From Microbacterium karelineae (GTDB lineage Bacteria; Actinomycetota; Actinomycetes; Actinomycetales; Microbacteriaceae): DNA of 64,000 nt. The notes under the pieces were generated by a model, which was not told the origin of the DNA, did no database searches, and saw only the letters and a program-made list of their open reading frames with translations. Below are positions 30,587 through 39,477 of this stretch, one piece after another (positions within the stretch are counted from its first letter, which is position 1; each line of letters opens with the position of its first letter). A program made the translations under genes and the position numbers. The stretch is taken from the NCBI RefSeq assembly GCF_009745985.1, contig NZ_WFIX01000179.1, positions 1 through 64,000 of the forward strand, in the 5' to 3' direction.

Positions 30587-31894
30587 ATGTCGACGACCGC
30601 CCGTCCCGGCGCAACGTCCGCCCGACCCGCTGATCGCATAGATCACGATTACCCGCTGACGCCCGTTCCCCCAGGCGCGCGGCGCGGCACGGCGAGCATT
30701 GTCGTTCTGATCGCCGGATTCCTGTTCTTCACGCCGACGATGCTCACGGCCGCGCAGGTCGCCGTCGAATTCCCCTTCGCACAGTTCATCGGCCTGGCCG
30801 CTGTCGCCGCGGTCGTGCTCGCCGTCTACATCGCCCTCATGGGAGCCGTTTCGGCGAGGACCGGGCTGACGACCGTCATGGTCGCCCGGACGGTGCTCGG
30901 CAAGGGCGGCGGCAAGTGGGCGTCGCTCCTTCTCGGCGGCACCCAGATCGGCTGGTACGGCGTCACGGTCGGCACCCTCGTCAACCTGATGAGCCGGGCG
31001 TTCGGCTGGGAGATCACCTGGCCCATCGCGATGATAGGCGGCGTCCTGATGGCCATCAGCGCGTACGCGGGGGTGAAGGGCATCGAGATCCTGAGCTGGA
31101 TCGCTGTTCCTCTCATGCTCATCCTGTGCGTCTGGGTTCTCGCGCTGGCGCTCGACGAGACGGGTGGATGGGGCGGCCTCATGCAGACAGAAGGTCTCGG
31201 CACGCTGAGCGCGGGCGCCGCCGTGACGATCATGATCAGCACATTCATCTCCGGCGGCACCCAGATCGGCAATTGGACGCGGTTCGCCCGCGCCGGCCGC
31301 ATCGCACTCATCGCGACCTTCGCGAGCGTCATCATCGTGCAGTTCACGATGCTGTTCTTCGGCGGTGTGGGCGCCGCCGCGTTCGGAGAGGGCGACTTCG
31401 CGGAACTGCTCGTCTCGCTCGGCCTCATCGGCCCCGCCATGATCCTGCTCATCGCGAACCTCTGGACCACGAACGACAACACCGCGTACGCATACGGCGT
31501 CGCCGGCAGCGAGCTGTTCGACAAGCCGGACAGACGCCCGTTCGTCGTCGCCGGCACGATCGTCGGCATCGCGCTCGCCGTGTTCGGATTCGACGGGCTG
31601 ATCGTGCCGTTCCTGTCTGCGCTCGGTGTTCTCATCCCGCCGCTCGGGGGCGCAGTGATCGGCATGTTCTTCCTCTCATGGCGCGGGCGCGGGCCGCAGC
31701 TCACGGGCAGCGAGCCGATGTTCCGCGGCAGTGGGATCGCTGCCTATCTCGTCGGTGTCGCGGTGGCGTGGGGCACGACGTACATGGACCTCGGTTCGCC
31801 CGCCATCCAAGGCATCATCGCCGCGGCGCTCGTGGCGCCCGTCGCCTACGCCATCGAGCTGCGCGCGGCGCGGCGCGGCACACCCGCATCCTGA
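30587..31894 (+). CDS. codB: CodB-type nucleobase permease (NCS1 family)
   Basis: Protein of 435 residues with about twelve membrane helices. Family blocks are FFTPTMLTAAQV, GKGGGKWASLLLGGTQIGWYG, STFISGGTQIGNWTRFAR and LLIANLWTTNDNTAYAYG. It imports cytosine or a related nucleobase with Na+ or H+. ATG placed by GGAGG 6 bases upstream. It is followed 42 bases later by an amidohydrolase, matching the codBA pattern, although the second gene is not an obvious CodA. Confidence 0.85.
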   Translation: MSTTARPGATSARPADRIDHDYPLTPVPPGARRGTASIVVLIAGFLFFTPTMLTAAQVAVEFPFAQFIGLAAVAAVVLAVYIALMGAVSARTGLTTVMVARTVLGKGGGKWASLLLGGTQIGWYGVTVGTLVNLMSRAFGWEITWPIAMIGGVLMAISAYAGVKGIEILSWIAVPLMLILCVWVLALALDETGGWGGLMQTEGLGTLSAGAAVTIMISTFISGGTQIGNWTRFARAGRIALIATFASVIIVQFTMLFFGGVGAAAFGEGDFAELLVSLGLIGPAMILLIANLWTTNDNTAYAYGVAGSELFDKPDRRPFVVAGTIVGIALAVFGFDGLIVPFLSALGVLIPPLGGAVIGMFFLSWRGRGPQLTGSEPMFRGSGIAAYLVGVAVAWGTTYMDLGSPAIQGIIAAALVAPVAYAIELRAARRGTPAS

Positions 31895-31936
31895 CCCCCT
31901 CGCGCTGACGCCACGGCGATAGACGGAGCACCACTT

Positions 31937-33445
31937 TTGAACAGCATCTTCATCTCGAGCGCCCAGGTCATCACCATGAGCGAGGAGAACGGATCGACCC
32001 CCATCACCGCGAGCATCAGAATCGTCGAAGGCGCCATCCAGGCGATCGGATCCGATCTCGCGCCCGCGGACGGCGACACCATCATCGATGGACGGGACAA
32101 GCTTGTCGCACCCGGCTTCGTCAACGCCCACAGCCACTCATGGGAGACCCTGTTCAAGGGCCGCTACGACAATCTGCCGCTTGAGCTGTGGATGCTCTTC
32201 TCGTATCCGATCATCGGGCATGCCCGCGTCGATCCCGACCTCATCCGACTTCGCACTCAGCTCTTCGCCGCCGAGTCCTTGAAGTCAGGCGTGACGACCG
32301 TCATCGACGACGTGCTCGAGACGCCGAGCCAAGATGAGTCGCAGCTCGACGCCGTGATCGATGCATACGAACTGGTCGGCATCAGGGCGAATGTGTCCGG
32401 CCACGTCATCAACAAGCCGTTCGTCGACACGCTGCCCTTCGTCGGCGAAATGCTCGACGGCGCCCTGCTCGACAGGGTCCGCCGGATTCCTGTGGCGACC
32501 GCCGACGAGTACCTGGAGTTCTCGCGACGTGCGTTCGATCGCCACCGCGGACGGGCCGGTGGGCGGATCCGGTACATGGTCGCGCCCTCGGGGCCGCAGC
32601 GGTGCACGGATGACCTCATCGCGGGCGCGACAGAGCTCGCGGTCGCGGAAGGTGCGGAATGCCACATCCATGTCCTCGAGACGAAGACGCAGGCTGTCAC
32701 GGGATCAGAGATCTACGGTTCGACCCTGGTCGAGCACCTCGCCGCGATCGGGGGCCTCTCCCCGAACACGACGTTCGCCCACGGCATCTGGGTCACGGAC
32801 GACGACATCCGTCTCATCGCCGATGCGGGCGTCTCCGTCTCGCACAATCCGATCTCCAATATGAAGCTCGGGTCGGGCATTCTGCCGTGGCGTGCCTATC
32901 ACGACGCCGGCGTCAACATCGGACTCGGCACCGATGGGCTCTCGAGTTCCGACATGCCACGCATGCTCGAAGTGATCAAGGCCGCTGCGCTCGTCCACAA
33001 GGTCTCCGGTCCTGACTTCACCGCGTGGCCGACCGTCGAGGAGGTGCTGCGTGCCGGCACGATCGGCGGCGCTCGCAGCGGCATGCTGCAGGATGCGACG
33101 GGCTCGCTCGAAGTGGGAAAGCGCGCGGATCTCAACATCTACGACCTCGAGAGCCTGGCTTTCACTCCGAGGAACGACCTCGACAAGCAGCTTGTGTACT
33201 CCGAGAACGGCAGCTCGCTCGAATACGTCATCGTCGATGGTGAGATCGTGGTCGACCACGGCACTCTGACGACCGTGGACGAGCCCGCACTCATCGCCGA
33301 GCTCGCCGCACGCCGACCGCAGCTGCAGGTGTGGCAGCGGGCACTCGAACGATTGAACGAGGCCTTCGTGCCGAGCTTCACCGCAATGTACGAGAAGGCC
33401 CAGGCGCGCGAGGTCGGGTTCACCCGCTTCATCGCGTCGCGCTGA
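31937..33445 (+). CDS. ATZ/TRZ-type metal-dependent amidohydrolase (nucleobase deaminase-like)
   Basis: Protein of 502 residues from a TTG start. Metal ligands are visible: NAHSHSW (HxH, about residues 64-66), CHIHVLETK, FAHGIWVTDDD and GLGTDGLSSS. The SHNPISNMKLGSG block is typical of the ATZ/TRZ chlorohydrolase and guanine/SAH deaminase branch. With the CodB-type permease and PucR regulator it most likely hydrolyses an imported nucleobase or a related ring compound. A carboxy-terminal helical extension (about 60 residues) is present. Substrate not determinable; triazine-like compounds are an alternative. Confidence 0.82.
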   Translation: MNSIFISSAQVITMSEENGSTPITASIRIVEGAIQAIGSDLAPADGDTIIDGRDKLVAPGFVNAHSHSWETLFKGRYDNLPLELWMLFSYPIIGHARVDPDLIRLRTQLFAAESLKSGVTTVIDDVLETPSQDESQLDAVIDAYELVGIRANVSGHVINKPFVDTLPFVGEMLDGALLDRVRRIPVATADEYLEFSRRAFDRHRGRAGGRIRYMVAPSGPQRCTDDLIAGATELAVAEGAECHIHVLETKTQAVTGSEIYGSTLVEHLAAIGGLSPNTTFAHGIWVTDDDIRLIADAGVSVSHNPISNMKLGSGILPWRAYHDAGVNIGLGTDGLSSSDMPRMLEVIKAAALVHKVSGPDFTAWPTVEEVLRAGTIGGARSGMLQDATGSLEVGKRADLNIYDLESLAFTPRNDLDKQLVYSENGSSLEYVIVDGEIVVDHGTLTTVDEPALIAELAARRPQLQVWQRALERLNEAFVPSFTAMYEKAQAREVGFTRFIASR

Positions 33446-33448
33446 CCA

Positions 33449-33545
33449 TGATGCGCCGGGAGCGCGTCAGACGCTCGAGGGTGCAGCGCGCGACCGCGAT
33501 GCCTTCGCGATTCAGCTCGGCGTGGATCTTCCGTGCCCGTAGGCG
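33449..33545 (-). pseudogene. IS3-family transposase OrfB remnant
   Basis: On the minus strand, 33533 to 33449 reads RKIHAELNREGIAVAR then CTLERLTRSRRI, matching the YGARK-x-x-AELNREGIAVARCTVERLM block of IS3-group transposases (DDE-type OrfB). Just upstream, TACGG-GCACGG gives YGA only if one base is restored, so there is a one-base deletion. No other part of the element or its ends is recognisable. It directly abuts the end of the amidohydrolase gene and marks an old insertion or recombination point. The rest of the gap to 33644 shows nothing clear. Confidence 0.7.
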
Positions 33546-33644
33546 TCGAGGTCGTCCTCTGGGCGGTCTCGATCACGGCTCCAGCGGATCGCGAGGATGT
33601 ATCGACGAGGCGAGACGATCGCGGTGTGCGCGACACTCTCAGGT

Positions 33645-34406
33645 ATGAGGCGAATCACGACGATGATCGCGGGGATGGGCGTCTCCCTGCTGCTGAGCGG
33701 CTGCGCGGGCTCTCCCGGAGGCACCAGCCCGGACGGCGCGACGACCGCCGGCGACCTCGAATGCAGCGGGACGTCGATCCGAGCAGAGGCGTACGCCGAA
33801 GCCGAGTCGGCGGGCGCGGCCATCGGCGTGGCCGCGGAGGCGATCGCCTCGGCAGTGGACGACGCCGGCGACTCCGTCGTCCTCGAGGAACCCGGCGCGT
33901 GGCTCGTCGTCGGGGCCTCGGCTGAGAAGGTGACGCTGCTGCGGCCGCTCCCGGAGCCCTCGGACGTGCGCGGCAATGGCGTCCTCGACGATCATGAGCT
34001 GAGGGTGCTCGCGCCGCTCGGTGGCGAGCCGTGGATGCTCGTGCGGGCGGGATCCTGCGCTCTGTCGCGGGATCCGAGCCCGCTGGCGCCGGCGGACGTC
34101 GCGCTTGACCCGGACAGCGCTCCGGCGGCATCGGATTCCGCACTCTCGCTCCTCGTGACCGAGCGCGCGTGCAGCAGCGGGCGGGATGCCGAGGGCCGCG
34201 TCCGACTCGTCGATCTCGAGCAGACGGCGGAGGCCGTGACCGTGTGGGTTGCTGTCGAGCCGGAGGAGGGGGCCGCGGGCTGCCCATCGAATCCGCCGAC
34301 ACCGTTCACGGTCGACCTCGACGAGCCTCTCGGCGACCGCCTGATCCTCGACGGATCCCTCGCCGCATCACGCCCGATCCTGCCGCACGCGCAGGTGAAC
34401 GACTGA
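33645..34406 (+). CDS. Putative lipoprotein of unknown function
   Basis: Protein of 253 residues. The signal peptide MRRITTMIAGMGVSLLLSGC ends at a lipobox (Cys 20), so it is probably a lipid-anchored exported protein. The rest is acidic, with Ala-rich helices and several Cys (ECSG, SCAL, ACSSG, GCPS) that may form disulfides. I do not recognise a family. No clear ribosome site except AGG before ATG. It stands alone between the IS3 remnant and a palindromic terminator. Confidence 0.65.
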   Translation: MRRITTMIAGMGVSLLLSGCAGSPGGTSPDGATTAGDLECSGTSIRAEAYAEAESAGAAIGVAAEAIASAVDDAGDSVVLEEPGAWLVVGASAEKVTLLRPLPEPSDVRGNGVLDDHELRVLAPLGGEPWMLVRAGSCALSRDPSPLAPADVALDPDSAPAASDSALSLLVTERACSSGRDAEGRVRLVDLEQTAEAVTVWVAVEPEEGAAGCPSNPPTPFTVDLDEPLGDRLILDGSLAASRPILPHAQVND

Positions 34407-34422
34407 CGGGCGGGCGATGCGA

Positions 34423-34454
34423 CGAAGGCCCGGATCCATGGATCCGGGCCTTCG
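34423..34454. terminator. Perfect 32-bp palindrome, bidirectional terminator
   Basis: The half-site CGAAGGCCCGGATCCA (34423-34438) is followed by its exact reverse complement. It lies between the rightward lipoprotein gene and the leftward tRNA-Tyr gene, so it can end both transcripts. It contains two GGATCC sites. Confidence 0.75.
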
Positions 34455-34463
34455 ATTCTCGCG

Positions 34464-34545
34464 TGGCGAGTGAGGGATTCGAACCCCCGAAGCATTCCGC
34501 GGCTGATTTACAGTCAGCTCCCTTTGGCCGCTCGGGCAACTCGCC
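34464..34545 (-). tRNA. tRNA-Tyr (GTA)
   Basis: Read on the minus strand, GGCGAGT pairs with ACTCGCC as acceptor stem, the anticodon is GTA (34509-34511) in the loop CTGTAAA, there is a type II variable arm (CCGCGGAATGCTTCGG region) and the T loop GGTTCGAAT. Discriminator A; CCA is not encoded. Length 82. Confidence 0.93.
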
Positions 34546-34594
34546 GAATGCGCACCCGCCCGACTTGTTCAGCCGACCGGAGGCGCGATCAATC

Positions 34595-34623
34595 ATCATA
34601 CGCGGGAAGCGGCGATGCGGGAA
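34595..34623 (-). promoter_or_regulatory. Candidate tRNA-Tyr promoter
   Basis: On the minus strand TTCCCG (34623-34618), 17 bases, then TATGAT (34600-34595), about 50 bases upstream of the tRNA 5' end. Confidence 0.4.
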
Positions 34624-34722
34624 ATCGTGATGCCCGGGCGCGCCAGGCCGCCCCGGAGGCCGCGCATTCCGGCCGCGGAACGTCGTCGATGCGAGGATGG
34701 ATCCGACAACCGAGGGGGAGAC

Positions 34723-35694
34723 ATGACGACACCGACTCCGCAGTCGAACGTTCCGATCACCGACGAGGCCGACACCGGGCTGCCGCCGCTGCTGAGGGGC
34801 GCCATGTGGGTCGCGATCGGCGCTCTCATCGCCGGCGCGATCCTCTGCGTCATCTGGGTGCTGCTGTCGCCGGAGGGCGACGTGATCCCGAAGGCGTTCC
34901 TCACGATCCTCCTGCTCGCCGCGTTCGCCGGCGCGGCGCTCCTCGATGCACACCTTGCGTCGCGACGGGCCCCCTGGCTCATCGTCGCGAGCATGACCGC
35001 CTGGGTGCTCACGCTGCTGTGCGGTCTCACCCTCATCTGGACGCCCACGGAGACGTGGATCGGCGCCTTCAAGGTGTGGAACTTCATCCTCATCGTCGCC
35101 TTCATCCAGCTCGCCCTGCTGCACCAGCGTCTCCTGTGGAACGTGCACGCCCGATACGTGACGGCGTTCACGCGCGCGCTCGTGCTGGCGACGACCCTGT
35201 TCGTGCTCGCACTGCTCGTGATGACCCTCGTGCCCCTCACGCTGGTGGACGTCATCGAGCTCCCCGACATCTACGGGCGGATCATGGTGTCGCTGGCGAT
35301 CCTCGGAGCCGTCGGCACCGCGCTCGTGCCGCTCGTGAGCGCGCTGTTCGCGCCCCGCACGCGGGCCGCGGCGCCCGCGTCCCCGGACGCGGGGCTGCTG
35401 CCCTGGCCGACATACGCCGACGGCGTGACGCCGCTGCCGATGCTCGCGAACGGTCAGCCGGATTTCGACGCGCAGCGCGCCGGCGCGCCCTCGCCGGGAT
35501 CCCGGTCCTTCGGCACTCCCGCGGCAGGTGCTCCCGCGGCAGGCGCCCCCGTGGCGCCCCTGCCGCCGGGCGTCGCACCGGTGCCGCCCGCACCCGCGTC
35601 CGCGGCTCCGGCGCCGCCCCAGGCGCCCGCCGCCGCGCCGTCGCCCCCGATCCCGCCGCGCCCGGCGCCGCCCCGTGAGGATCCGGCGGCCTGA
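34723..35694 (+). CDS. Six-helix membrane protein with Pro/Ala-rich tail
   Basis: Protein of 323 residues, ATG after GGGGGAG. Six hydrophobic helices lie between residues 20 and 215, beginning AMWVAIGALIAGAILCVIW. After them is a cytoplasmic-type tail of about 100 residues that is almost entirely Pro, Ala and Gly with repeated AAGAP and PAPP elements. No family recognised and no catalytic motif visible. It appears to be a single-gene unit followed by a palindromic repeat. Confidence 0.75.
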   Translation: MTTPTPQSNVPITDEADTGLPPLLRGAMWVAIGALIAGAILCVIWVLLSPEGDVIPKAFLTILLLAAFAGAALLDAHLASRRAPWLIVASMTAWVLTLLCGLTLIWTPTETWIGAFKVWNFILIVAFIQLALLHQRLLWNVHARYVTAFTRALVLATTLFVLALLVMTLVPLTLVDVIELPDIYGRIMVSLAILGAVGTALVPLVSALFAPRTRAAAPASPDAGLLPWPTYADGVTPLPMLANGQPDFDAQRAGAPSPGSRSFGTPAAGAPAAGAPVAPLPPGVAPVPPAPASAAPAPPQAPAAAPSPPIPPRPAPPREDPAA

Positions 35695-35709
35695 TCGGCC
35701 GGCCAGCCC

Positions 35710-35779
35710 GCGAGCGCACACGTGTTCTGCGAGCGCACATGACATGTCATGTGCGCTCGCACACACCTTGTGCGCTCGG
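35710..35779. repeat. 70-bp nested palindromic repeat, family 2, copy A
   Basis: The unit GCGAGCGCACA occurs at 35710 and 35729 (19 bp apart), and its reverse complement at about 35750 and 35769 (also 19 bp apart). The inner pair forms a perfect 32-bp palindrome at 35729-35760 (half-site GCGAGCGCACATGACA). A diverged copy with the same 19-bp spacing and 70-bp length is at 58940-59009. Both are intergenic. Confidence 0.8.
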
Positions 35780-35820
35780 GGAGTGGGTGCCCCGTGCTGC
35801 GCGCCGGTAGCGTGGGAGGC

Positions 35821-36636
35821 ATGAGCCTCGAACGCGATCTGCGCGACCTCGCCCGTGACGTCGCGATCGACGCGGGGGATCTCGCGCAGCGCCGCCGCGC
35901 GGAGGGCGTGCGGGTCGCGGCGAGCAAGTCGACCATGGCCGACATCGTCACCGAGGCCGACCGTGAGGTCGAGGCGCTCATCCGTGCGCGCCTCGCGGAG
36001 GAGCGCCCGGACGACGGGTTCCTCGGCGAGGAGTCGGGGACGGCGTCCGGCACGTCCGGCGTCACCTGGGTCGTCGATCCCATCGACGGCACCGTGAACT
36101 ACGCGTCCGGCATGCCGAGCTACGCTGTGAGCATCGCCGCCGTGCGGGGAGGGGAGACCCTCGCGACGTGGGAGGCGCTCGCGGGCGTGGTGCGCGCTCC
36201 CGCCCTCGGCGAGACCTACCTCGCGGCCCGCGGTGACGGCGCGCGCGTGGAGACGGAATCCGGATCCGACGCGCTGCGCGTCGCGACGGACTTCCCCGCG
36301 GGCACGCTGCTCGCGACGGGCTTCGGCTACGACCCGCGCACGCATCAGGGCGACATCGACACGGTGCGTCGCGTCATGCCGATCGCCCGCGATGTGCGGC
36401 GCATCGGCGCGGCCGCGATCGACCTCAGCTACGTCGCGGCGGGGCGCCTCGACGGATACTTCGAGCGCGGGCTGAATCCCTGGGACCTCGCGGCCGGCGC
36501 CCTGCTCGTCGAGGAGGCGGGCGGATCCGTTCGCGAGCTTCCCGAAGACGGATTCGGTCGGCGGATGACCATCGCCGGGCACGCGCCGCTCGTCGATCGG
36601 ATCGCCGATCGGATCCTCGACGGAGCCGCGTCCTGA
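35821..36636 (+). CDS. Inositol monophosphatase-family phosphatase
   Basis: Protein of 271 residues. FIG-superfamily metal sites are clear: DIVTEADREVE, FLGEESG, WVVDPIDGTVNYASGMP and RRIGAAAIDLSYVAAGRLDGYFERGLNPWDLAAG. Such enzymes dephosphorylate inositol-1-phosphate, histidinol phosphate or related sugars; inositol monophosphatase fits best in an actinobacterium but is not proven. ATG defined by homologue length, with GGGAGGC upstream. Confidence 0.88.
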   Translation: MSLERDLRDLARDVAIDAGDLAQRRRAEGVRVAASKSTMADIVTEADREVEALIRARLAEERPDDGFLGEESGTASGTSGVTWVVDPIDGTVNYASGMPSYAVSIAAVRGGETLATWEALAGVVRAPALGETYLAARGDGARVETESGSDALRVATDFPAGTLLATGFGYDPRTHQGDIDTVRRVMPIARDVRRIGAAAIDLSYVAAGRLDGYFERGLNPWDLAAGALLVEEAGGSVRELPEDGFGRRMTIAGHAPLVDRIADRILDGAAS

Positions 36637-36778
36637 CGGCGCGGGGCGCCTCGAATGGCGCTCTCAGCGAGAATCGAGTACCGTAGTTACCTGTTCGTTA
36701 CTTTGCTCCCCCACACGCAAGGAACGCACCCCCTCATTCATCGCTCCCACGAGGAGCACAGGACGAAAGTGCGCCCGA

Positions 36779-37963
36779 TTGACTGCTGACCGCCCCGCGC
36801 CCGACGCCGCGTCTTCACGCCGCTCGCGCCGCGCCGCCTCCACGGCAGGGGTGTCCGGCGACGCTGTGCGCCCGCTGACGCGGCGCGAGATGCGCGAGCG
36901 CGAGAGCGTCACGGTGTCGGTCGAATCTCAGCCCGCCGTCGAGCACGAGTTCGAGGAGGCCCTGTCGGTCGCCCGCGACGTGCCGCACGCCGGCGAGCGG
37001 GAGAAGGCCGCGCGCGACGAGTTCTCCGCGGCCGCCGAGGCGCTGAGCTTCACGGGCGAGCACGAGCCGATTCGGATCGCGAGCGACGAGCCGGAGAGCG
37101 TCCGCGAGTCGCGGCAGCAGGCGCGCCGCCGGGCCGCCGCGTCGCACCGCGTCCTCACCACCCCGTTCCGCCGGTTCGCGGCCGCCACGGCCTCCGTCGC
37201 CGCGGTCGGCGCCGTCACGCTCATGGCCATCGGCACCGCCCTTCCGCTCACCGGGACCGCGTTCGAGGCGGACGCGACGGCGGACGCGGCCGTGACCACC
37301 GAGGCGTCCGCCGAGGTCGAAGCCGAGGGCGTCGAGTCGCAGCTGCAGGCGTACGTCGCCGGCGCTGACGTCGAGACGCAGCCGCTCGAGCGCGTCGAGG
37401 GCTACGAGGCATCGACGTTTCGAGACATCGCGGTGGCCGACGGGATCAGCACCTCCGGCGCGTTCTTCGACAATGACCCGACGGCAGACATCCAGTGGCC
37501 GTTCGCGGTGGGCACGAGCATGAGCTCGCCGTTCGGCTGGCGCTGGGGTCGCATGCACGAGGGCGTCGACTTCACCCCAGGGGAGGGCGCTCCCATCCAG
37601 GCCGTCGCAGACGGCGTCGTGCGCACGGCGACCGAGGCAGGCGGCGCCTACGGTGTGAACGTCTACATCGACCACGTCATCGACGGCGAGCTCGTCACGA
37701 CGCACTACGCGCACATGCAGTACGGCTCGCTGCAGGTCGCGACGGGCGACCGCGTCGAGGTCGGCCAGGTCATCGGCAGCACCGGCAACACCGGGCGGTC
37801 GTATGGCGCCCACCTGCACTTCGAGGTCCGGTACAACGACACCGCGATCGACCCGGTGCCGTGGCTCGAGGAGTACGCCAACACGCACTACTCCGCCGAC
37901 GAGCGCGCGGCCGTCGAGGAGCTCGAGAGCCAGCTGCTCGGCACGAGCTTCACCTCCGAATGA
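36779..37963 (+). CDS. M23-family metallopeptidase (cell-wall endopeptidase-like)
   Basis: Protein of 394 residues from a TTG start (GGACGAAAG upstream). A long charged cytoplasmic-type amino region (1-130) leads to one membrane helix (about 137-165), a linker, and a carboxy-terminal LytM domain with zinc-binding HEGVDF, HYAHM and GAHLHFEV. All Zn ligands (H-D-H) are present, so it is likely active against peptidoglycan cross-bridges outside the cell. The large charged amino region is unusual and may bind cytoplasmic division or growth proteins. Confidence 0.87.
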   Translation: MTADRPAPDAASSRRSRRAASTAGVSGDAVRPLTRREMRERESVTVSVESQPAVEHEFEEALSVARDVPHAGEREKAARDEFSAAAEALSFTGEHEPIRIASDEPESVRESRQQARRRAAASHRVLTTPFRRFAAATASVAAVGAVTLMAIGTALPLTGTAFEADATADAAVTTEASAEVEAEGVESQLQAYVAGADVETQPLERVEGYEASTFRDIAVADGISTSGAFFDNDPTADIQWPFAVGTSMSSPFGWRWGRMHEGVDFTPGEGAPIQAVADGVVRTATEAGGAYGVNVYIDHVIDGELVTTHYAHMQYGSLQVATGDRVEVGQVIGSTGNTGRSYGAHLHFEVRYNDTAIDPVPWLEEYANTHYSADERAAVEELESQLLGTSFTSE

Positions 37964-37989
37964 GGCACGCAACGCCCGAGGGATCCTGA

Positions 37990-38019
37990 TTCGAGGATCC
38001 CAGACGGCTTTGGTACGAT
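37990..38019 (+). promoter_or_regulatory. Candidate promoter of tRNA-Thr/tRNA-Met
   Basis: TTCGAG (37990-37995), 18 bases, then TACGAT (38014-38019), 28 bases before the tRNA-Thr 5' end. Local drop in GC supports it. Confidence 0.45.
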
Positions 38020-38046
38020 TTCCTGGTTGCCCTGAGAAGGGCACCA

Positions 38047-38118
<72 letters not shown>

Positions 38119-38139
38119 TCGCAACATCACGTTGTATGC

Positions 38140-38213
38140 GGCAGGGTAGCTCAGTTGGTGAGAGCGCACGACTCATAATCGTGAGGTCGCGGGTTCAAGC
38201 CCCGCTCCTGCTA
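38140..38213 (+). tRNA. tRNA-Met (CAT), elongator type
   Basis: A 74-base cloverleaf starting GGCAGGG, anticodon stem CACGA/TCGTG with CAT at 38174-38176, T arm GCGGGTTCAAGCCCCGC, acceptor 3' strand TCCTGCT. The acceptor pairing (G-T ends) and lack of three G-C pairs at the anticodon stem argue against initiator tRNA. It lies 21 bases after tRNA-Thr, same transcript. Confidence 0.93.
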
Positions 38214-38225
38214 CCGAATGCCAGA

Positions 38226-39302
38226 TCAGCCCCGGTTCTTGCCGGGGCTCTTCTGTTCCCGGGGCGCGCTGAGCGTCGTCTCGCGCTCGACGATCGTCGC
38301 GGGGTGCGTGACGATGCGGCGCGCGGGATCCGCTTCCGAGCCGTCGATGCGGCTCGTCAGGAGCTCCGCGATCGATTCCGCGCGGGCCGCGTTATCGGGC
38401 TCGATGGTCGACAGCCGGGGGATCGAGAAGCGGCCCGCGCGCACGTTGTCGAAGCCGATCACCTGTGCGTCGTCCGGCACGCGGATCCCGGCGTCCGCCA
38501 GGGCGCGCATCGCGCCGAACGCGATCCCGTCGGTCATCGCGAACACGGCGTCGATCTCGCGCCCCTCCGCGATGAGTCCGCGGACGCCGTCGTAGCCGCC
38601 CTGCTGGTCGAACGTGCAGGGCACGATGAGCGACGGATCCGGGGCGACGCCCATCGCGTCGTGCGCGTCGCGGAATCCGCGCATGCGCAGGCCCGGCATC
38701 GTCTCCTCGTCGCGAGCGGTGCCGCCGAGCGCGACGATGTCGCGCGCGCCCCTCTGCAGCAGCAGCTCGGTGGCGCGGCGCGCGCCGCCGATGTTGTCCA
38801 TGAGCACGTGGTCGAGCCCGCTCGACAGGGCGCGCTCGCCGAGGAGCACGATCGGTGTCGTCGTGTCGATCTGCGCGAGGTGTTCGGCGTCGCCGGCGGC
38901 GAGGGCGAGGACGAAGCCGTCGTATGCGTCCAGGCGCGATGACGCGAGCGAGTCCACCTCGGTGCGCACGGCGCCGCCCGTGTGCATGACGACGAGGCGG
39001 AACCCCCGCTCCAGGAATCGATGGCTGAGCTCCTCCGCCAGGCCGGCGTAGTACTCGGAGTCGAAGGTGGGCAGGCCGAGACCGATGGTTCCCGTGCGGC
39101 CGCGTCGCAGGGACCGCGCGGTCTGGTTCACGCGGTACCCGAGCGCGGTGATCGACGCGATCACGCGATCCCGGGTCGGAGCGCCCACCCGCGCCGATCG
39201 TCCGTTGACGACATTCGACACGGTCTGCGCCGAGACGCCCGCGTGTCGCGCGACGTCCTGCATCGTCACGTGCGAGCTCCGAGGGCGCGGCATGACCTTC
39301 AT
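38226..39302 (-). CDS. LacI-family transcriptional regulator
   Basis: Protein of 358 residues. The amino-terminal HTH (VTMQDVARHAGVSAQTVSNVVNGR) with hinge (NQTARSLRRGRTGTIGL) precedes a periplasmic-binding-protein-like sugar domain. ATG at 39302 chosen; an ATG three codons later is an alternative. It is divergent from the secreted GH43 glycosidase, and a LacI-type palindrome lies between them, so it probably represses that gene and responds to a pentose or oligosaccharide. Confidence 0.9.
   Translation of the reverse strand: MKVMPRPRSSHVTMQDVARHAGVSAQTVSNVVNGRSARVGAPTRDRVIASITALGYRVNQTARSLRRGRTGTIGLGLPTFDSEYYAGLAEELSHRFLERGFRLVVMHTGGAVRTEVDSLASSRLDAYDGFVLALAAGDAEHLAQIDTTTPIVLLGERALSSGLDHVLMDNIGGARRATELLLQRGARDIVALGGTARDEETMPGLRMRGFRDAHDAMGVAPDPSLIVPCTFDQQGGYDGVRGLIAEGREIDAVFAMTDGIAFGAMRALADAGIRVPDDAQVIGFDNVRAGRFSIPRLSTIEPDNAARAESIAELLTSRIDGSEADPARRIVTHPATIVERETTLSAPREQKSPGKNRG
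38228..38254 (+). terminator. tRNA terminator overlapping the lacI 3' end
   Basis: AGCCCCGG (38228-38235) pairs with CCGGGGCT (38242-38249), followed by CTTCT. It is made by the last codons of the convergent lacI-type gene. Confidence 0.55.
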
Positions 39303-39339
39303 CCTGTCATCTCGGTTGGCGGGAACCCCGCACGACCCC

Positions 39340-39369
39340 TTGCGGCGCAGAAATTGTTCGCGGTAACAT
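39340..39369 (+). promoter_or_regulatory. Candidate GH43-gene promoter
   Basis: TTGCGG (39340-39345), 18 bases, TAACAT (39364-39369). The predicted start site near 39376 is just upstream of the LacI-type operator. Confidence 0.4.
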
Positions 39370-39386
39370 TCCGATGTCCGCGGAAG

Positions 39387-39398
39387 TTGATCGATCAA
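39387..39398. promoter_or_regulatory. LacI-type operator
   Basis: TTGATCGATCAA is a perfect 12-bp palindrome with central CG, the typical form of LacI/GalR operators. It sits about 20 bases after the candidate -10, where bound repressor would block transcription of the glycosidase gene, and 85 bases from the lacI start. The rest of this 309-base intergenic stretch holds only the promoter candidate and the small frame at 39478. Confidence 0.65.
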
Positions 39399-39477
39399 TC
39401 GCTCCGCGGCAGGAGAGGCGCGGGAGCATGGGCGCTCCGCCCACCCCGCGCGAACCGGGAGCGATCGAGGAGGATCC

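Noticed and set aside
35710-35779. 70-bp palindrome as an ordinary intrinsic terminator
   Set aside because: Four-arm layout with fixed 19-bp period and a second copy elsewhere is not how simple terminators look; kept as a repeat.
36637-36778. Possible c-di-AMP (ydaO) riboswitch before the M23 peptidase gene
   Set aside because: Such riboswitches precede wall hydrolases in actinobacteria, but this leader is too short and I could not find the conserved core or its paired elements.
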